20,260 nucleotides of DNA from DATKMG01 sp035541995. Lineage in GTDB: Bacteria > Acidobacteriota > Terriglobia > Versatilivoradales > Versatilivoraceae. The position numbers and the translations under genes were made by a program. The stretch is from the NCBI GenBank assembly GCA_035541995.1, contig DATKMG010000038.1, positions 1-20,260 on the forward strand. Direction: 5' to 3'. Under the pieces are notes generated by a model. That model saw only the letters and a program-made list of their open reading frames with translations. It had not been told where the DNA came from and did no database searches. Every line of letters starts with the position of its first letter. The stretch's first letter is position 1. Positions 1 to 7,172 of the stretch are shown here, in pieces.

Positions 1-405
1 TTGGAATATCTGGAAAGCACGGCGTGAGGGCACGCCGCCTCCAATGATTCGCAAGGAGTTTCGAGCGCCGTTGGAGGCCCGGTGCCCCCACCGGGCGAAT
101 TCTTCACAGCTTCAGGGGGTCGGCAGCCAGGGCTGCCGAGGGGTTGTGCCTCCATCGAGCAAATCGGTCGGTCCGGAACAGAGACAACCCCCTCGCCCCC
201 TTCAAAGGGGGAATCAAACCCCTTTTCATCCGCGGGGGTGAGCTTGAAGGGGTCATGTCTCACTCCTACGAGACCAACATCAGAGCGGTCATTAGATTTC
301 ATGAGGGCATCCTAAAGGTCCCGAACGTTCCAGGCCAGGCGGAATCGGGGATAGTTCAATCCATCCCCTATAGATTCCAAATGCCGGAAAAGGATTCAGG
401 AATTC
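1..405. other. Palindrome-rich non-coding region
   Basis: I see no convincing gene here. The stretch holds at least five short inverted repeats: GGCGTG/CACGCC at 21-36, a GCCCGGTG/CACCGGGC hairpin near 78-98, GGCAGCC/GGCTGCC near 122-137, CCCCCTT/AAGGGGG at 196-211, and ACCCCTT (218-224) with AAGGGGT (247-253). The segment from about 224 (TTTTCATCCGCGG, then a GCTTGAAGGGGTCATG block) resembles the sequence just after both cloverleaf repeats at about 2999 and 9576. It therefore looks like accumulated debris of dispersed extragenic repeats. Confidence 0.6.
341..378 (-). terminator. Stem-loop downstream of the anti-sigma gene
   Basis: GGAATC plus GGGGAT (341-352) pairs with ATCCCC (363-368) and GATTCC (373-378), giving a 12-bp stem interrupted by a four-base TATA bulge. 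It lies 27 bases beyond the stop of the sigma/anti-sigma operon when read on the minus strand. There is no clear run of U after it, so it may be an intrinsic-like terminator, an mRNA 3' stabiliser, or one more extragenic palindrome. Confidence 0.35.
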
Positions 406-642
406 TTACTTGGATTTGTGCCAGTGGGTCCGGATAGCTTGATGAAGACGCTCCTGAACTGCCAAGGGAATCTCCACCTGTTCCTGGTCTCGAAAGAGGG
501 TAATTGTCTTCTTGATAGTATCGAGGACGATGCGGCAACGTTGACAGTCTTGGAGGTGAGCCTCCAGCTGTTCGCAAATCTCTTTTTCAAGGCTGCCATC
601 AATGTATAGATTCAATTCTTCCAATAATCGTCTGCAATCCAT
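406..642 (-). CDS. Zinc-finger anti-sigma factor (ZAS, zf-HC2 type)
   Basis: This 78-residue soluble protein has the zinc-binding anti-sigma pattern: Cys3, then His29-x3-Cys33-x2-Cys36 (HLQDCQRC). In known ZAS proteins these residues bind zinc and the helices around them clamp the partner ECF sigma factor. There is no transmembrane segment, so it acts in the cytoplasm, like RsrA- or ChrR-type sensors rather than membrane-anchored anti-sigmas. The remaining 40 residues are charged and show no second sensor domain. It starts 14 bases after the stop of the sigma gene, so the two are almost certainly co-transcribed and the sigma factor is its target. Thiol or metal release as the trigger is inference from the family. 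The small size is typical of minimal ZAS proteins. Confidence 0.85.
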   Translation of the reverse strand: MDCRRLLEELNLYIDGSLEKEICEQLEAHLQDCQRCRIVLDTIKKTITLFRDQEQVEIPLAVQERLHQAIRTHWHKSK

Positions 643-656
643 AGCGCTTGCTCCAG

Positions 657-1295
657 CTATCCGTGGGTGTGATCGAGTGGAAGAATCTCTGCGCTCTTCT
701 TGCGGAAATGATTCCCAAGGCGTTCGCGAAGCTCTAACCTCGCTCGAATCAGCCTAGACTTGGTAGCCGGCAAAGAAATCCCCAGGATCCCGGCGACTTG
801 ATCGGCCGACAGGTTCTCCATATCCTTGAGCAAAAAAACCATTCGGTAAATCGTGGGCAGAGAGGATATTGCCGCATTTAAAATCTCCCTAAGCTCCTTC
901 CGGGAGTAAATCTTCTCGGGGTTATCCTCCCAGATCACCACCTCACGGGGACGATAGTCGTCGTCATTGTTCCTCTCGTCCGTGTCATTCAGTGAAACTG
1001 TTGCCCACTTCTTTCGCTGGTGAAGTCTTTGCAGGCATGCATTCACCGCAATCTTTACTAGCCAAGTGTAGAAACTGGCTTCGCCGCGGAACTTGCCCAG
1101 ACCTTCGAAGGCCTTAAGAAAGGCTTCCTGAAGGACATCTTCTGCATCCGCCTCGCTTTCCAGAAGGCGGCGGGCAATGTTGTAAATCCTCTTCTCATAC
1201 AGGCTCACCAGTGATTCAAACGCTTCCAGGTCACCGTCCTGAGCCTTCCGGACCCATTCGAGTTCCGTCTCTGGCTTTTTAGATTCTAGTGTCAT
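657..1295 (-). CDS. ECF-family RNA polymerase sigma factor (SigE/RpoE-like)
   Basis: The 212-residue product has the two-domain layout of group IV sigma factors. Region 2 (about residues 25-95) shows the core-binding and -10-recognising pattern, with an ESEADAEDVLQEAFLKAF stretch and a following F-YTWL-KIA-NAC segment. Region 4 (about 130-190) has SLPTIYRMVFLLKD followed by the helix-turn-helix LSADQVAGILGISLPATKSR. An acidic linker rich in D, N and E (near 105-120) lies between them. Directed by an anti-sigma factor encoded immediately downstream, it would redirect RNA polymerase to a stress regulon. No clear Shine-Dalgarno sequence precedes the ATG, and I could not identify an autoregulatory promoter with confidence in the AT-rich upstream region. 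The regulon is unknown. Confidence 0.93.
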   Translation of the reverse strand: MTLESKKPETELEWVRKAQDGDLEAFESLVSLYEKRIYNIARRLLESEADAEDVLQEAFLKAFEGLGKFRGEASFYTWLVKIAVNACLQRLHQRKKWATVSLNDTDERNNDDDYRPREVVIWEDNPEKIYSRKELREILNAAISSLPTIYRMVFLLKDMENLSADQVAGILGISLPATKSRLIRARLELRERLGNHFRKKSAEILPLDHTHG

Positions 1296-1659
1296 GAAAA
1301 AGATTCATAAATTTTTCGGACAGTCCCATCCAAATGGAAGCAAAGCTTTCTGGCGGCTTTCGGTGCAAGATAAACATATGACAAAGTGGAAAGTCAAGAA
1401 CTGAGGAGGGCACGAGTGATGGCTTAGTCAGGGCAGAGCGGCACGTACACGGTATCCCCCTCCACATTCGCATGTAGAACTCGTGCAGGAACGCGCGTTT
1501 CACCCCGGGAACTGACCCTTGACGGTGGCTGGGGGGCAACTCCAGATGATGAAACAAAGGAACATGCAAGAAACCGTATGTCCCGTTATGTTACACTTCT
1601 CAGCTGGGGGTCTTCCAAGCCTTTGTGGATGCGGCCGTACTTGCTGAGCTTATACACTG
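1296..1659. other. Divergent intergenic region
   Basis: This 364-base region lies between the ECF operon (leftward) and the CDF-like transporter gene (rightward), so it should contain both promoters. I found no coding potential on either strand and no canonical -35/-10 pair, large inverted repeat or riboswitch-like structure. The part next to the sigma start (1296-1330) is AT-rich. Confidence 0.4.
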
Positions 1660-2304
1660 ATGTCCATTCTAGTTGCTCCAATCAACCGAGACACATGGGT
1701 CCGTCGCGGCCTCCTCCTGCAGTACATCTCTCTTGGGTATAACTGTTTGGAAGCGCTGGTTGCTCTCGTCGCCGGGGTCATTGCGGGCAGTATTGCTCTG
1801 GTGAGCTTCGGCTTTGACAGCGTGATTGAGGTAACATCCAGTGCCACCCTCCTTTGGCGTTTGAATTCGGACTTCGATCAGAAGCAACGTCAGCATGCCG
1901 AGACCATAAGCTTAAGAATTGTCGGGATCTGCTTCATGGGACTCGCTGTCTATATAAGCTATGAGGCGACAGGAGACTTGTGGCACCGCAACGCGCCTGA
2001 AGGAAGCATCGCCGGGATCATCCTGGCATCTGTTTCGATGGTAATTATGCCGCTGCTCGCTCAGGCGAAGCGGAAGGTCGCACGGGCTATTGAAAGTGGA
2101 GCCTTGAAGGCAGAGGCGCGGCAAACAGAATTCTGCGCCTATCTTTCCGTCATCCTTTTGGGTGGCCTATTGTTGAATAAAATCCTAGGATGGTGGTGGG
2201 CTGACCCGGTAGCAGCAATGATCATGGTTCCGATCATTGCCAGAGAGGGCTGGAAAGCGCTCCGAGGGAAACCATGCGACTGCAGCCATAACTTTCCTTG
2301 GTAA
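1660..2304 (+). CDS. Cation transporter, CDF-like membrane domain only
   Basis: The 214-residue integral membrane protein aligns by eye with the transmembrane domain of cation diffusion facilitators, which export divalent metals in exchange for protons. About six hydrophobic segments are visible (near 18-45, 45-66, 83-100, 115-135, 157-175 and 181-195). The TM2 metal motif, usually H/DxxxD, reads D53SVIE57. The TM5 motif, usually HxxxD, reads Q155TEFC159. The motif ADPVAAMIM (181-189) is a typical CDF TM6 signature. The usual cytoplasmic metal-binding C-terminal domain is absent. Instead the protein ends in a short tail with CDCSH, about 90 residues shorter than YiiP-type transporters. Similar short 'cation transporter' proteins occur in actinobacteria and acidobacteria. 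The substrate is unknown; the altered ligands argue against assuming zinc or iron. The start has only a weak ribosome site. Confidence 0.75.
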   Translation: MSILVAPINRDTWVRRGLLLQYISLGYNCLEALVALVAGVIAGSIALVSFGFDSVIEVTSSATLLWRLNSDFDQKQRQHAETISLRIVGICFMGLAVYISYEATGDLWHRNAPEGSIAGIILASVSMVIMPLLAQAKRKVARAIESGALKAEARQTEFCAYLSVILLGGLLLNKILGWWWADPVAAMIMVPIIAREGWKALRGKPCDCSHNFPW

Positions 2305-2530
2305 CGGATCTCATCTAGTCGACTGATCCGGCACCTACGCCGTTGGAAATAAGAATCTCGTCAAGACAGTTTCAGTTGCGAATGCAAAGCTGCGAGAAGC
2401 CATCGATCCCACTTGAGATAGCGATCGGTCAATTACCTCTTCCAACTTTGGATTCTTGCCTTTGAGAGTTCGTATTCCCCGTATTCGTTTCGATTCCATG
2501 TCGAGACTCGACGTTACAGGAGTTGGCCAT

Positions 2531-2620
2531 TCAAGTGGAAACACCGAGTTTGGGTAGGACCCAGCGCATGGTGATAAAGTAAACTGCCAGAAATACCACT
2601 ATCCACAACCACTCGGGCAT
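2531..2620 (-). CDS. Probable 29-residue single-span membrane peptide
   Basis: A short minus-strand ORF encodes a peptide starting MPEWLWIVVFLAVYF, continuing with ITMRWVLPKLG and ending VST. A hydrophobic helix (residues 4-18) is followed by a positively charged MRW-LPKLG end. The ATG is preceded by AAGGAAG at seven bases, a good Shine-Dalgarno sequence, which together with the clean helix makes it a credible real gene. I do not recognise a named family. It lies between a CDF-like transporter and a repeat element, with no obvious operon partner. Its size means many gene callers would skip it. A function in a membrane complex or as a regulatory peptide is only speculation. Confidence 0.5.
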   Translation of the reverse strand: MPEWLWIVVFLAVYFITMRWVLPKLGVST

Positions 2621-2894
2621 AGATTTTCTTCCTTTCGTTCGCATACAGTGGTGATACTATCCTCAATTAGGTTCGTTCCGTTGCCTACGCAACCAGCCTT
2701 ATTATCCCTGTAGATTCGAATTCCTGCAAAAAGATTCAAGAGTTCCCCGCGGAATGATCACGATTCCATTCGCTTCCAGCATGGAGGAAGACTGGAAACG
2801 GTTCGCAGTAATTAGATAGACCGAGGATGGAAGAGGTCAAGCACTACTTCTTATGAATGGGCAAACGCCAGAGGTTCTATGAAAATCGAGTTTT
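2621..2894. other. Non-coding region before cloverleaf repeat copy A
   Basis: No gene is supported. The last part (2875-2895, TTCTATGAAAAT followed by CGAGTTTTG) is a repeat flank also found at 8447-8467 and, more diverged, just before the second cloverleaf copy near 9452. The region upstream of the 29-residue peptide (about 2621-2700) should carry its promoter, but I see no strong consensus boxes. Confidence 0.4.
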
Positions 2895-2990
2895 GCTAGC
2901 CACGACAAACTGCTTTTGGTTGGTCGTGGGCTTTTGACTACATATGAGAAGCCCACGATGAATTCAGAGGACGAATTCATCGTGGCTACC
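2895..2990. repeat. Cloverleaf palindromic repeat, copy A (96 bp)
   Basis: This is a 96-base element with 87 of 96 positions identical to 9474-9569 in the same orientation. It divides exactly into a closing stem (GCTAG/CTACC, one mismatch), hairpin 1 (2900-2911 with 2918-2929), hairpin 2 (2930-2935 with 2947-2952) and hairpin 3 (2953-2965 with 2973-2985, 13 perfect pairs around loop AGAGGAC). Compared with copy B, hairpin 1 has one A-G mismatch and one wobble pair, and hairpin 2 has one wobble pair. The element lies about 110 bases downstream of the stop of the 75-residue membrane protein gene. The mobile or regulatory nature is not known. Confidence 0.9.
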
Positions 2991-3036
2991 CCTGCCATTT
3001 TCATCCGCGGTGGCAAACTTGGAAAGGTTATGGGAG
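2991..3036. repeat. Conserved right flank of cloverleaf copy A
   Basis: TGCCATTTTCATCCGCGGTG and the following block ending in ATGGGA correspond to 9572-9614 next to copy B, although this flank has diverged more than the cloverleaf core. A shorter, more diverged relative starts near 224. The repeat unit is therefore longer than its folded core. Confidence 0.65.
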
Positions 3037-3099
3037 ACTCTTGCGGGCAAGCTCCCCCCACAGGGTAAAGTGACGACAATATGGGCACTCGATGTCTTC

Positions 3100-3327
3100 T
3101 CAACCAAGCACTAACTTTAGAATTCCAATTATTAGAAGAACCGGGATTGCCAGCAGCATCAAAGGGAGTACGGCTGCCATCAGAGGTACTAGTAGCAAGA
3201 TTAAGAAGATCGCCAACAGGAAGAACAGAAGTTTGATCGGGAAAAGCAGCAGAAATCCGAGGATTCTGAAGGGCAGCATGACCAGAAACACGATCGCCTG
3301 CAACGGGAAAAGCAATATCGCGAGCAT
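3100..3327 (-). CDS. Small highly hydrophobic membrane protein, unknown function
   Basis: The 75-residue product is almost entirely hydrophobic. From MLAILLFPLQ onward it is a run of L, I, F, V and P with only a few basic residues (R and K near 20-32, and a K near the end). This predicts two or three membrane helices joined by short proline-containing turns. I chose the internal ATG because AAAGGGGG sits five to six bases upstream, a strong ribosome site; the longer frame would add 15 residues without such a signal. The gene is divergent from the M48 protease gene, with about 135 bases between starts. I do not recognise a family. The strong ribosome site and unbroken hydrophobicity support a real gene; a role in the membrane is all that can be said. 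Confidence 0.65.
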   Translation of the reverse strand: MLAILLFPLQAIVFLVMLPFRILGFLLLFPIKLLFFLLAIFLILLLVPLMAAVLPLMLLAIPVLLIIGILKLVLG

Positions 3328-3462
3328 GGTTTTCCCCCTTTCTTTTAGAGTATGATACGCAGAAAACAACAATGAAGTTCAGGGATTTTAGAAATTCTAA
3401 TTGTCGTGAAAAAAAGGTATAGAAGGAGAAAGCCCAATCTGAGTTCAGGAGAAGGGGGGGCG

Positions 3463-4938
3463 ATGAATCAGACCAAGCCGTTGATTCTAATTTGTTTCTC
3501 ATTGATATTGATCTTCTATGCCTCTCTGACTAGCCTTGGCAAGACATCCGACCCGGCTCAACGGCAAGCCCTCCTCGGACAAGACCCGCAGAGGGTGGCC
3601 GATGCCTCTGTCGGTTCCGCGGGACCGGATACCCGTATGGAATACGGCAATTTAGCTTTCGATTCTCCAGTTACTTCCCAGACCTCAGAAGGGGAAGCCA
3701 GCCCGGTTGCCATCCCTGAACCCAGCGAAAAAGCCGTGCACTATTACAAGGGAGGGGTGGCTCTCTGGGTCATTGATTTGATCTGGGGACTCCTGGTACC
3801 GGCTGTCTTTCTTTTGACGGGTTTTTCGGCCTCTCTACGAAATCTGGCCAGGAAGTTCGGTCGCAATTGGTTCTTTACAATTGGGGGTTACTTCATTCTA
3901 TTTTCATTGGTGAATTTTCTCATTGATTTGCCCCTCTCTTACTATGAGAGTTTCTGGCGGGAACACGCTTACGGACTTTCGAATCAGACTTTCGGCAAAT
4001 GGTTTGGAGACGAACTGAAATCTCTAGGGGTCGCTTGTGTCGCCGGATTTCTGTTCTTATGGATTCCATACTGGCTGCTGAAAAAGAGCCCTCAGCGGTG
4101 GTGGTTTTATACTGGGTTGGTCATGGTTCCCTTCTTGTTTTTTGTGATGCTGATCAGTCCGATCTGGATTGACCCCCTCTTCAATGATTACGGCCCGATG
4201 AAGGACAAGACCCTGGAGGCTCAGATCCTGGCACAGGCCAATAGAGCGGGAATTGAGGGAAGCCGCGTCTTTGAAGTCAACAAGAGTGTCGACACTAAGA
4301 CGATGAATGCATATGTGGCTGGGTTCTTGGGTACCAAACGGATTGTAATTTGGGACACAATAATTGCCAAACTGACCCCTAACGAACTGCTTTTTGCCAT
4401 TGGCCATGAAATGGGACACTATGTGTTAGGTCATGTATACAAGGGGGTACTTTTCTTTTCCGCCCTGATCCTTGCGACCCTGTTTGTTGCCAATCGCCTC
4501 TCAATCGGGCTCATCAATAGGTACAAGACTCGGTTCGGATTCGATGAACTATCCGACATTGCCTCATTGCCTCTCATTCTCCTCCTGGCTGGTCTAATGT
4601 GGCTTGTGGCTTCCCCCATAGCCAACGCTTACAGTCGTTGTCAGGAGCATGAAGCGGATCGTTTTGGCCTGGAGGTTACTCAAAATAACCGGGCCGCAGC
4701 GATGGCCTTTGTTAAGTTAATGACTGAGGATCTGGGGGTGCCACGCCCCCACCCTATCGTAGTCATCTGGCGTTCAACCCATCCGACGTTGGGAGACCGG
4801 ATTGACTTCTGTAATTCGTACAAGCCATGGAAATACGGCCAGCCTTTAAAATACGATCGTTACTTCAAACCAGTACAGCCTCCAAATGACTCATTGACTC
4901 TTGGAGGGCCACAATCAGTAAGCTCAAAATTGAGATAA
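3463..4938 (+). CDS. M48-family (Ste24/CAAX prenyl protease-like) membrane metallopeptidase
   Basis: The 491-residue zinc endopeptidase resembles Ste24/HtpX-type M48 proteins. The zinc motif is H315-E-M-G-H319, and the third ligand is probably E395 in SRCQEHEADRFGLE, the usual 'SRxxExxAD' element. Several hydrophobic segments precede it (about 98-120, 138-158, 188-205, 213-232), and two follow the HExxH (about 327-345, 366-388), matching the Ste24 membrane chamber. The N-terminus has a hydrophobic segment at 6-20, then a polar linker of about 70 residues before the conserved domain, longer than usual. I chose the ATG preceded by AGGAGAAGGGGGGG; a GTG 57 bases upstream also keeps the frame open but has no ribosome site. 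It is co-transcribed with the CNMP-DUF1003 gene 12 bases downstream. Bacterial members likely take part in membrane-protein quality control; the substrate here is unknown. Confidence 0.9.
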   Translation: MNQTKPLILICFSLILIFYASLTSLGKTSDPAQRQALLGQDPQRVADASVGSAGPDTRMEYGNLAFDSPVTSQTSEGEASPVAIPEPSEKAVHYYKGGVALWVIDLIWGLLVPAVFLLTGFSASLRNLARKFGRNWFFTIGGYFILFSLVNFLIDLPLSYYESFWREHAYGLSNQTFGKWFGDELKSLGVACVAGFLFLWIPYWLLKKSPQRWWFYTGLVMVPFLFFVMLISPIWIDPLFNDYGPMKDKTLEAQILAQANRAGIEGSRVFEVNKSVDTKTMNAYVAGFLGTKRIVIWDTIIAKLTPNELLFAIGHEMGHYVLGHVYKGVLFFSALILATLFVANRLSIGLINRYKTRFGFDELSDIASLPLILLLAGLMWLVASPIANAYSRCQEHEADRFGLEVTQNNRAAAMAFVKLMTEDLGVPRPHPIVVIWRSTHPTLGDRIDFCNSYKPWKYGQPLKYDRYFKPVQPPNDSLTLGGPQSVSSKLR

Positions 4939-4950
4939 TAAGGTGGAACT

Positions 4951-5763
4951 ATGGTCAACCCCGATATCTTTAACGATGTTCCGTTATTCTCCTTGCTGGA
5001 TGCCGATGAACGGCAGGTCCTGGCTCAGCAAGTATCTTCGCGTGCATTTGCTAAAGGCGAGACTGTTTTCAAGGCGGGCGACCCGGGCAGCTTCGCCTAT
5101 CTCGTTCAATATGGCCGGGTGAACGTCAGCATTATCGACATTGCCGAAGACAATGTGATTGTCGATGTCGTGGACGCCGGCGGACTCTTGGGGATGTCCT
5201 CTTTACTGGCCGGTGATGTACATCTCACAACCGCAGTAGCTGTCGAGGAGACATGTACCATCGAGATTGACCGTCACGACATCAGCACCCTGCTGCATCA
5301 GAAGCCCCTGGCCGGTCTGGACATGATGACCATGATCGAAAAGCAATTACGGGCAACTCACGAGCTGATGCGGACACGGGTTTCCCGCAACCCCAACACG
5401 GAAATCGAGGAAGCCGAAACCTATGGGGACCGCCTGGCAGATCTGGTGGCCAAATTCGGTGGATCCTGGAAATTTGTCACTACCTTTGCAATTGTGTTGA
5501 TCGTCTACGTCTCAATTAATCAGGTCCTACAAAAACCCTGGGACCCTTATCCGTTCATCCTGCTCAACCTCTTCCTTTCCATGCTGGCCGCCGTGCAAGC
5601 GCCGATCATTATGATGAGCCAGAATCGACAAGATGTTAAAGACCGGTTGCGAAGTGAGTTGGACTACCGTGTCAATCTCAAAGCTGAATTGGAAATAGGA
5701 GAATTGTTACTGCGGCTTGGCAAAATCGAACAGCGCCTGGCAGCCCTGAACCCAAAGAGTTGA
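4951..5763 (+). CDS. Cyclic-nucleotide-binding-fold + DUF1003 membrane protein
   Basis: The 270-residue protein has two parts. Residues about 5-135 form a CNMP-type beta-barrel, recognised from PLFSLLDADERQVLAQQV, KGETVFKAGDPG and LVQYGRVNVS. Residues about 155-260 are a DUF1003 domain: GDRLADLVAKFGGSWKF, two membrane helices (about 175-192 and 201-222), then MMSQNRQDVKDRLRSELDY and a C-terminal coiled-coil-like helix. In the CNMP part, the segment expected to hold the phosphate-binding PRxAT reads HLTTAVAV and lacks the Arg, so binding of cAMP or cGMP is doubtful. There is no helix-turn-helix, so it is not a Crp-type regulator. AAGGTGG precedes the ATG. It follows the M48 protease gene by 12 bases. 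The function of DUF1003 is not established; a membrane sensor role is inference. Confidence 0.88.
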   Translation: MVNPDIFNDVPLFSLLDADERQVLAQQVSSRAFAKGETVFKAGDPGSFAYLVQYGRVNVSIIDIAEDNVIVDVVDAGGLLGMSSLLAGDVHLTTAVAVEETCTIEIDRHDISTLLHQKPLAGLDMMTMIEKQLRATHELMRTRVSRNPNTEIEEAETYGDRLADLVAKFGGSWKFVTTFAIVLIVYVSINQVLQKPWDPYPFILLNLFLSMLAAVQAPIIMMSQNRQDVKDRLRSELDYRVNLKAELEIGELLLRLGKIEQRLAALNPKS

Positions 5764-5857
5764 GAAGGCCGCAATTGTTGGCACCTCGACCTCGGCCCTA
5801 CGAGGATCCTTAACGCGCTACCGCGCTCGGCTAAAACATCCTACCGTCCCATCCTCC

Positions 5858-7159
5858 TCAATCTGTTAGAATCAACCTGTCGCGAGCGGCCCTCTCTAAT
5901 TCTTCCCGGAAGTTCGGATGAGCAATGGAGATTAAGATCTTGGATCGTTCTCGCAGATTCTTCCCATGCAGGTAGGCCACGCCATACTCCGTCACCACAT
6001 AGTGGACATCAGCCCGGCTGGTCACTACCCCAGCCCCGGGCTTCAAGAATGGAACGATACGGGAGAAGCTTCCTTCCTTGGCCGTTGAGGGGAGAGCGAT
6101 GATCGGTTTTCCCCCCCGGGACATTGCTGAACCTCGAACGAAGTCTACCTGCCCTCCAAATCCGCTGTAAATGTAGGGACCGATGGAATCGGAGCAAACT
6201 TGACCCGTCAAATCAATCTCAATGGCTGAGTTAACCGATACCATCTTTTCGTTTTGAGCTATCACCAGCGGGTTGTTGGTGTGGTTGGTGGGATGGAGTT
6301 CGAAACTGGGGTTGTTGTGTACGAAATCATAGAGGGCCTGGCTGCCGAGGATGAATGTTCCAACCACTTTGCCGGAATGTAGCGTCTTCCTCGCACCGGT
6401 GATAAAACCTGCTTCGATACCCTCCTTGACTCCGTCAGAAATCATCTCGGTGTGAATTCCCAGGTTTTTCTTATCCTTCAGGGCAACCAGGACGGCATCC
6501 GGGATGCCCCCGATGCCCAGTTGCAGCGTGGCTCCATCATCAACTAGACCGCCGATGTGTTCTCCAATTCTTTGTTCGATTTCCGTGTACCCTTTTTTCA
6601 GCAGGGTCGGGAGGGTTTCCGAGACTTCGACAATCTTATGAGCGGCGGAAACGTGAACAAAAGAATCGCCGAGTGTGCGGGGCATCTTGTCATTGACCTG
6701 GATAATAACCGTCCTGGAGTTCTCAAGAGCAGCCCTGGAGGCCAGGACTTCAGTGCCAAGGCTCATGAACCCGTGTTCATCCGGCATCGTTGCATGAAGG
6801 ATGGTCACATCCAGAGGAAGCAACTTGGAATAAAAAAGTCCGGGGATCTCGTGCAGGAAGACCGGGATATAGTCAGCCCGGCCACTATTGACAGCCTCCC
6901 GGTCGGCAGAGCCGACAAACAGGGAATTGTGGCGGAAGTGGCCGGCCATCTCTTGTTGTGCCAGTGGATCTTGTCCAATCAACAGCCCATGTACAAGTTC
7001 CACGTTATGCAATTCGTCTTTCCGGCGGGCCAGGGTTTCCAGAAGGCAGCGGGGGGCTGCAGCGTTGCCGCTAATATAAATTCGATCGCCGCATTTCACG
7101 GCCGAAACTGCTTCCTCGGCCGTACAGAGCCGTTGCTTGTACTGATTCAACCAAGTCAT
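5858..7159 (-). CDS. Acetyl-CoA hydrolase/transferase family protein (4-hydroxybutyrate CoA-transferase-like)
   Basis: The 433-residue protein fits family I CoA-transferases of the acetyl-CoA hydrolase/AbfT group, which move CoA between acyl-CoAs and free acids through a glutamyl-CoA thioester. The N-terminal domain (about 1-190) carries LDVTILHATMPDEHGFMSLG. The C-terminal domain begins with DGATLQLGIGGIPDAVL (208-224). The catalytic Glu is most likely E238 in GIHTEMISDG. Other family marks are a GSQALYDFVHNNP segment near 275 and GGQVDFVRGSAMSRGGKPIIALPSTA (about 335-360), which forms the CoA-binding region. Length agrees with the family. AGGAGGAGG precedes the ATG. It starts 13 bases after the stop of the alanine-dehydrogenase-like gene, so both form one operon. 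The acyl substrate cannot be read from the sequence; butyrate, 4-hydroxybutyrate, propionate or succinate are possible. Confidence 0.9.
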   Translation of the reverse strand: MTWLNQYKQRLCTAEEAVSAVKCGDRIYISGNAAAPRCLLETLARRKDELHNVELVHGLLIGQDPLAQQEMAGHFRHNSLFVGSADREAVNSGRADYIPVFLHEIPGLFYSKLLPLDVTILHATMPDEHGFMSLGTEVLASRAALENSRTVIIQVNDKMPRTLGDSFVHVSAAHKIVEVSETLPTLLKKGYTEIEQRIGEHIGGLVDDGATLQLGIGGIPDAVLVALKDKKNLGIHTEMISDGVKEGIEAGFITGARKTLHSGKVVGTFILGSQALYDFVHNNPSFELHPTNHTNNPLVIAQNEKMVSVNSAIEIDLTGQVCSDSIGPYIYSGFGGQVDFVRGSAMSRGGKPIIALPSTAKEGSFSRIVPFLKPGAGVVTSRADVHYVVTEYGVAYLHGKNLRERSKILISIAHPNFREELERAARDRLILTD

Positions 7160-7172
7160 GGCCTCCTCCTAT

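Noticed and set aside
2335..2544. Minus-strand ORF of 69 codons
   Set aside because: It has no recognisable motif or ribosome site and overlaps the end of the better supported 29-residue peptide.
3406..3462. Earlier GTG start of the M48 gene
   Set aside because: No ribosome site, and the added residues are strongly basic; the ATG at 3463 has an excellent ribosome site and gives a natural hydrophobic N-terminus.
2837..3502. Minus-strand ORF of 221 codons
   Set aside because: It translates through the cloverleaf repeat and overlaps both the small membrane gene and the start of the M48 gene; part of its 'conserved' peptide is just the repeat, also seen in the frame at 9395-9610.
4057..4419. 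Minus-strand ORF of 120 codons
   Set aside because: It is antisense to the M48 protease core, including the HExxH region, with no protein-like features.
4951..5763. Crp/Fnr-type transcription regulator
   Set aside because: The cNMP-fold domain is followed by DUF1003 membrane helices, not a helix-turn-helix.
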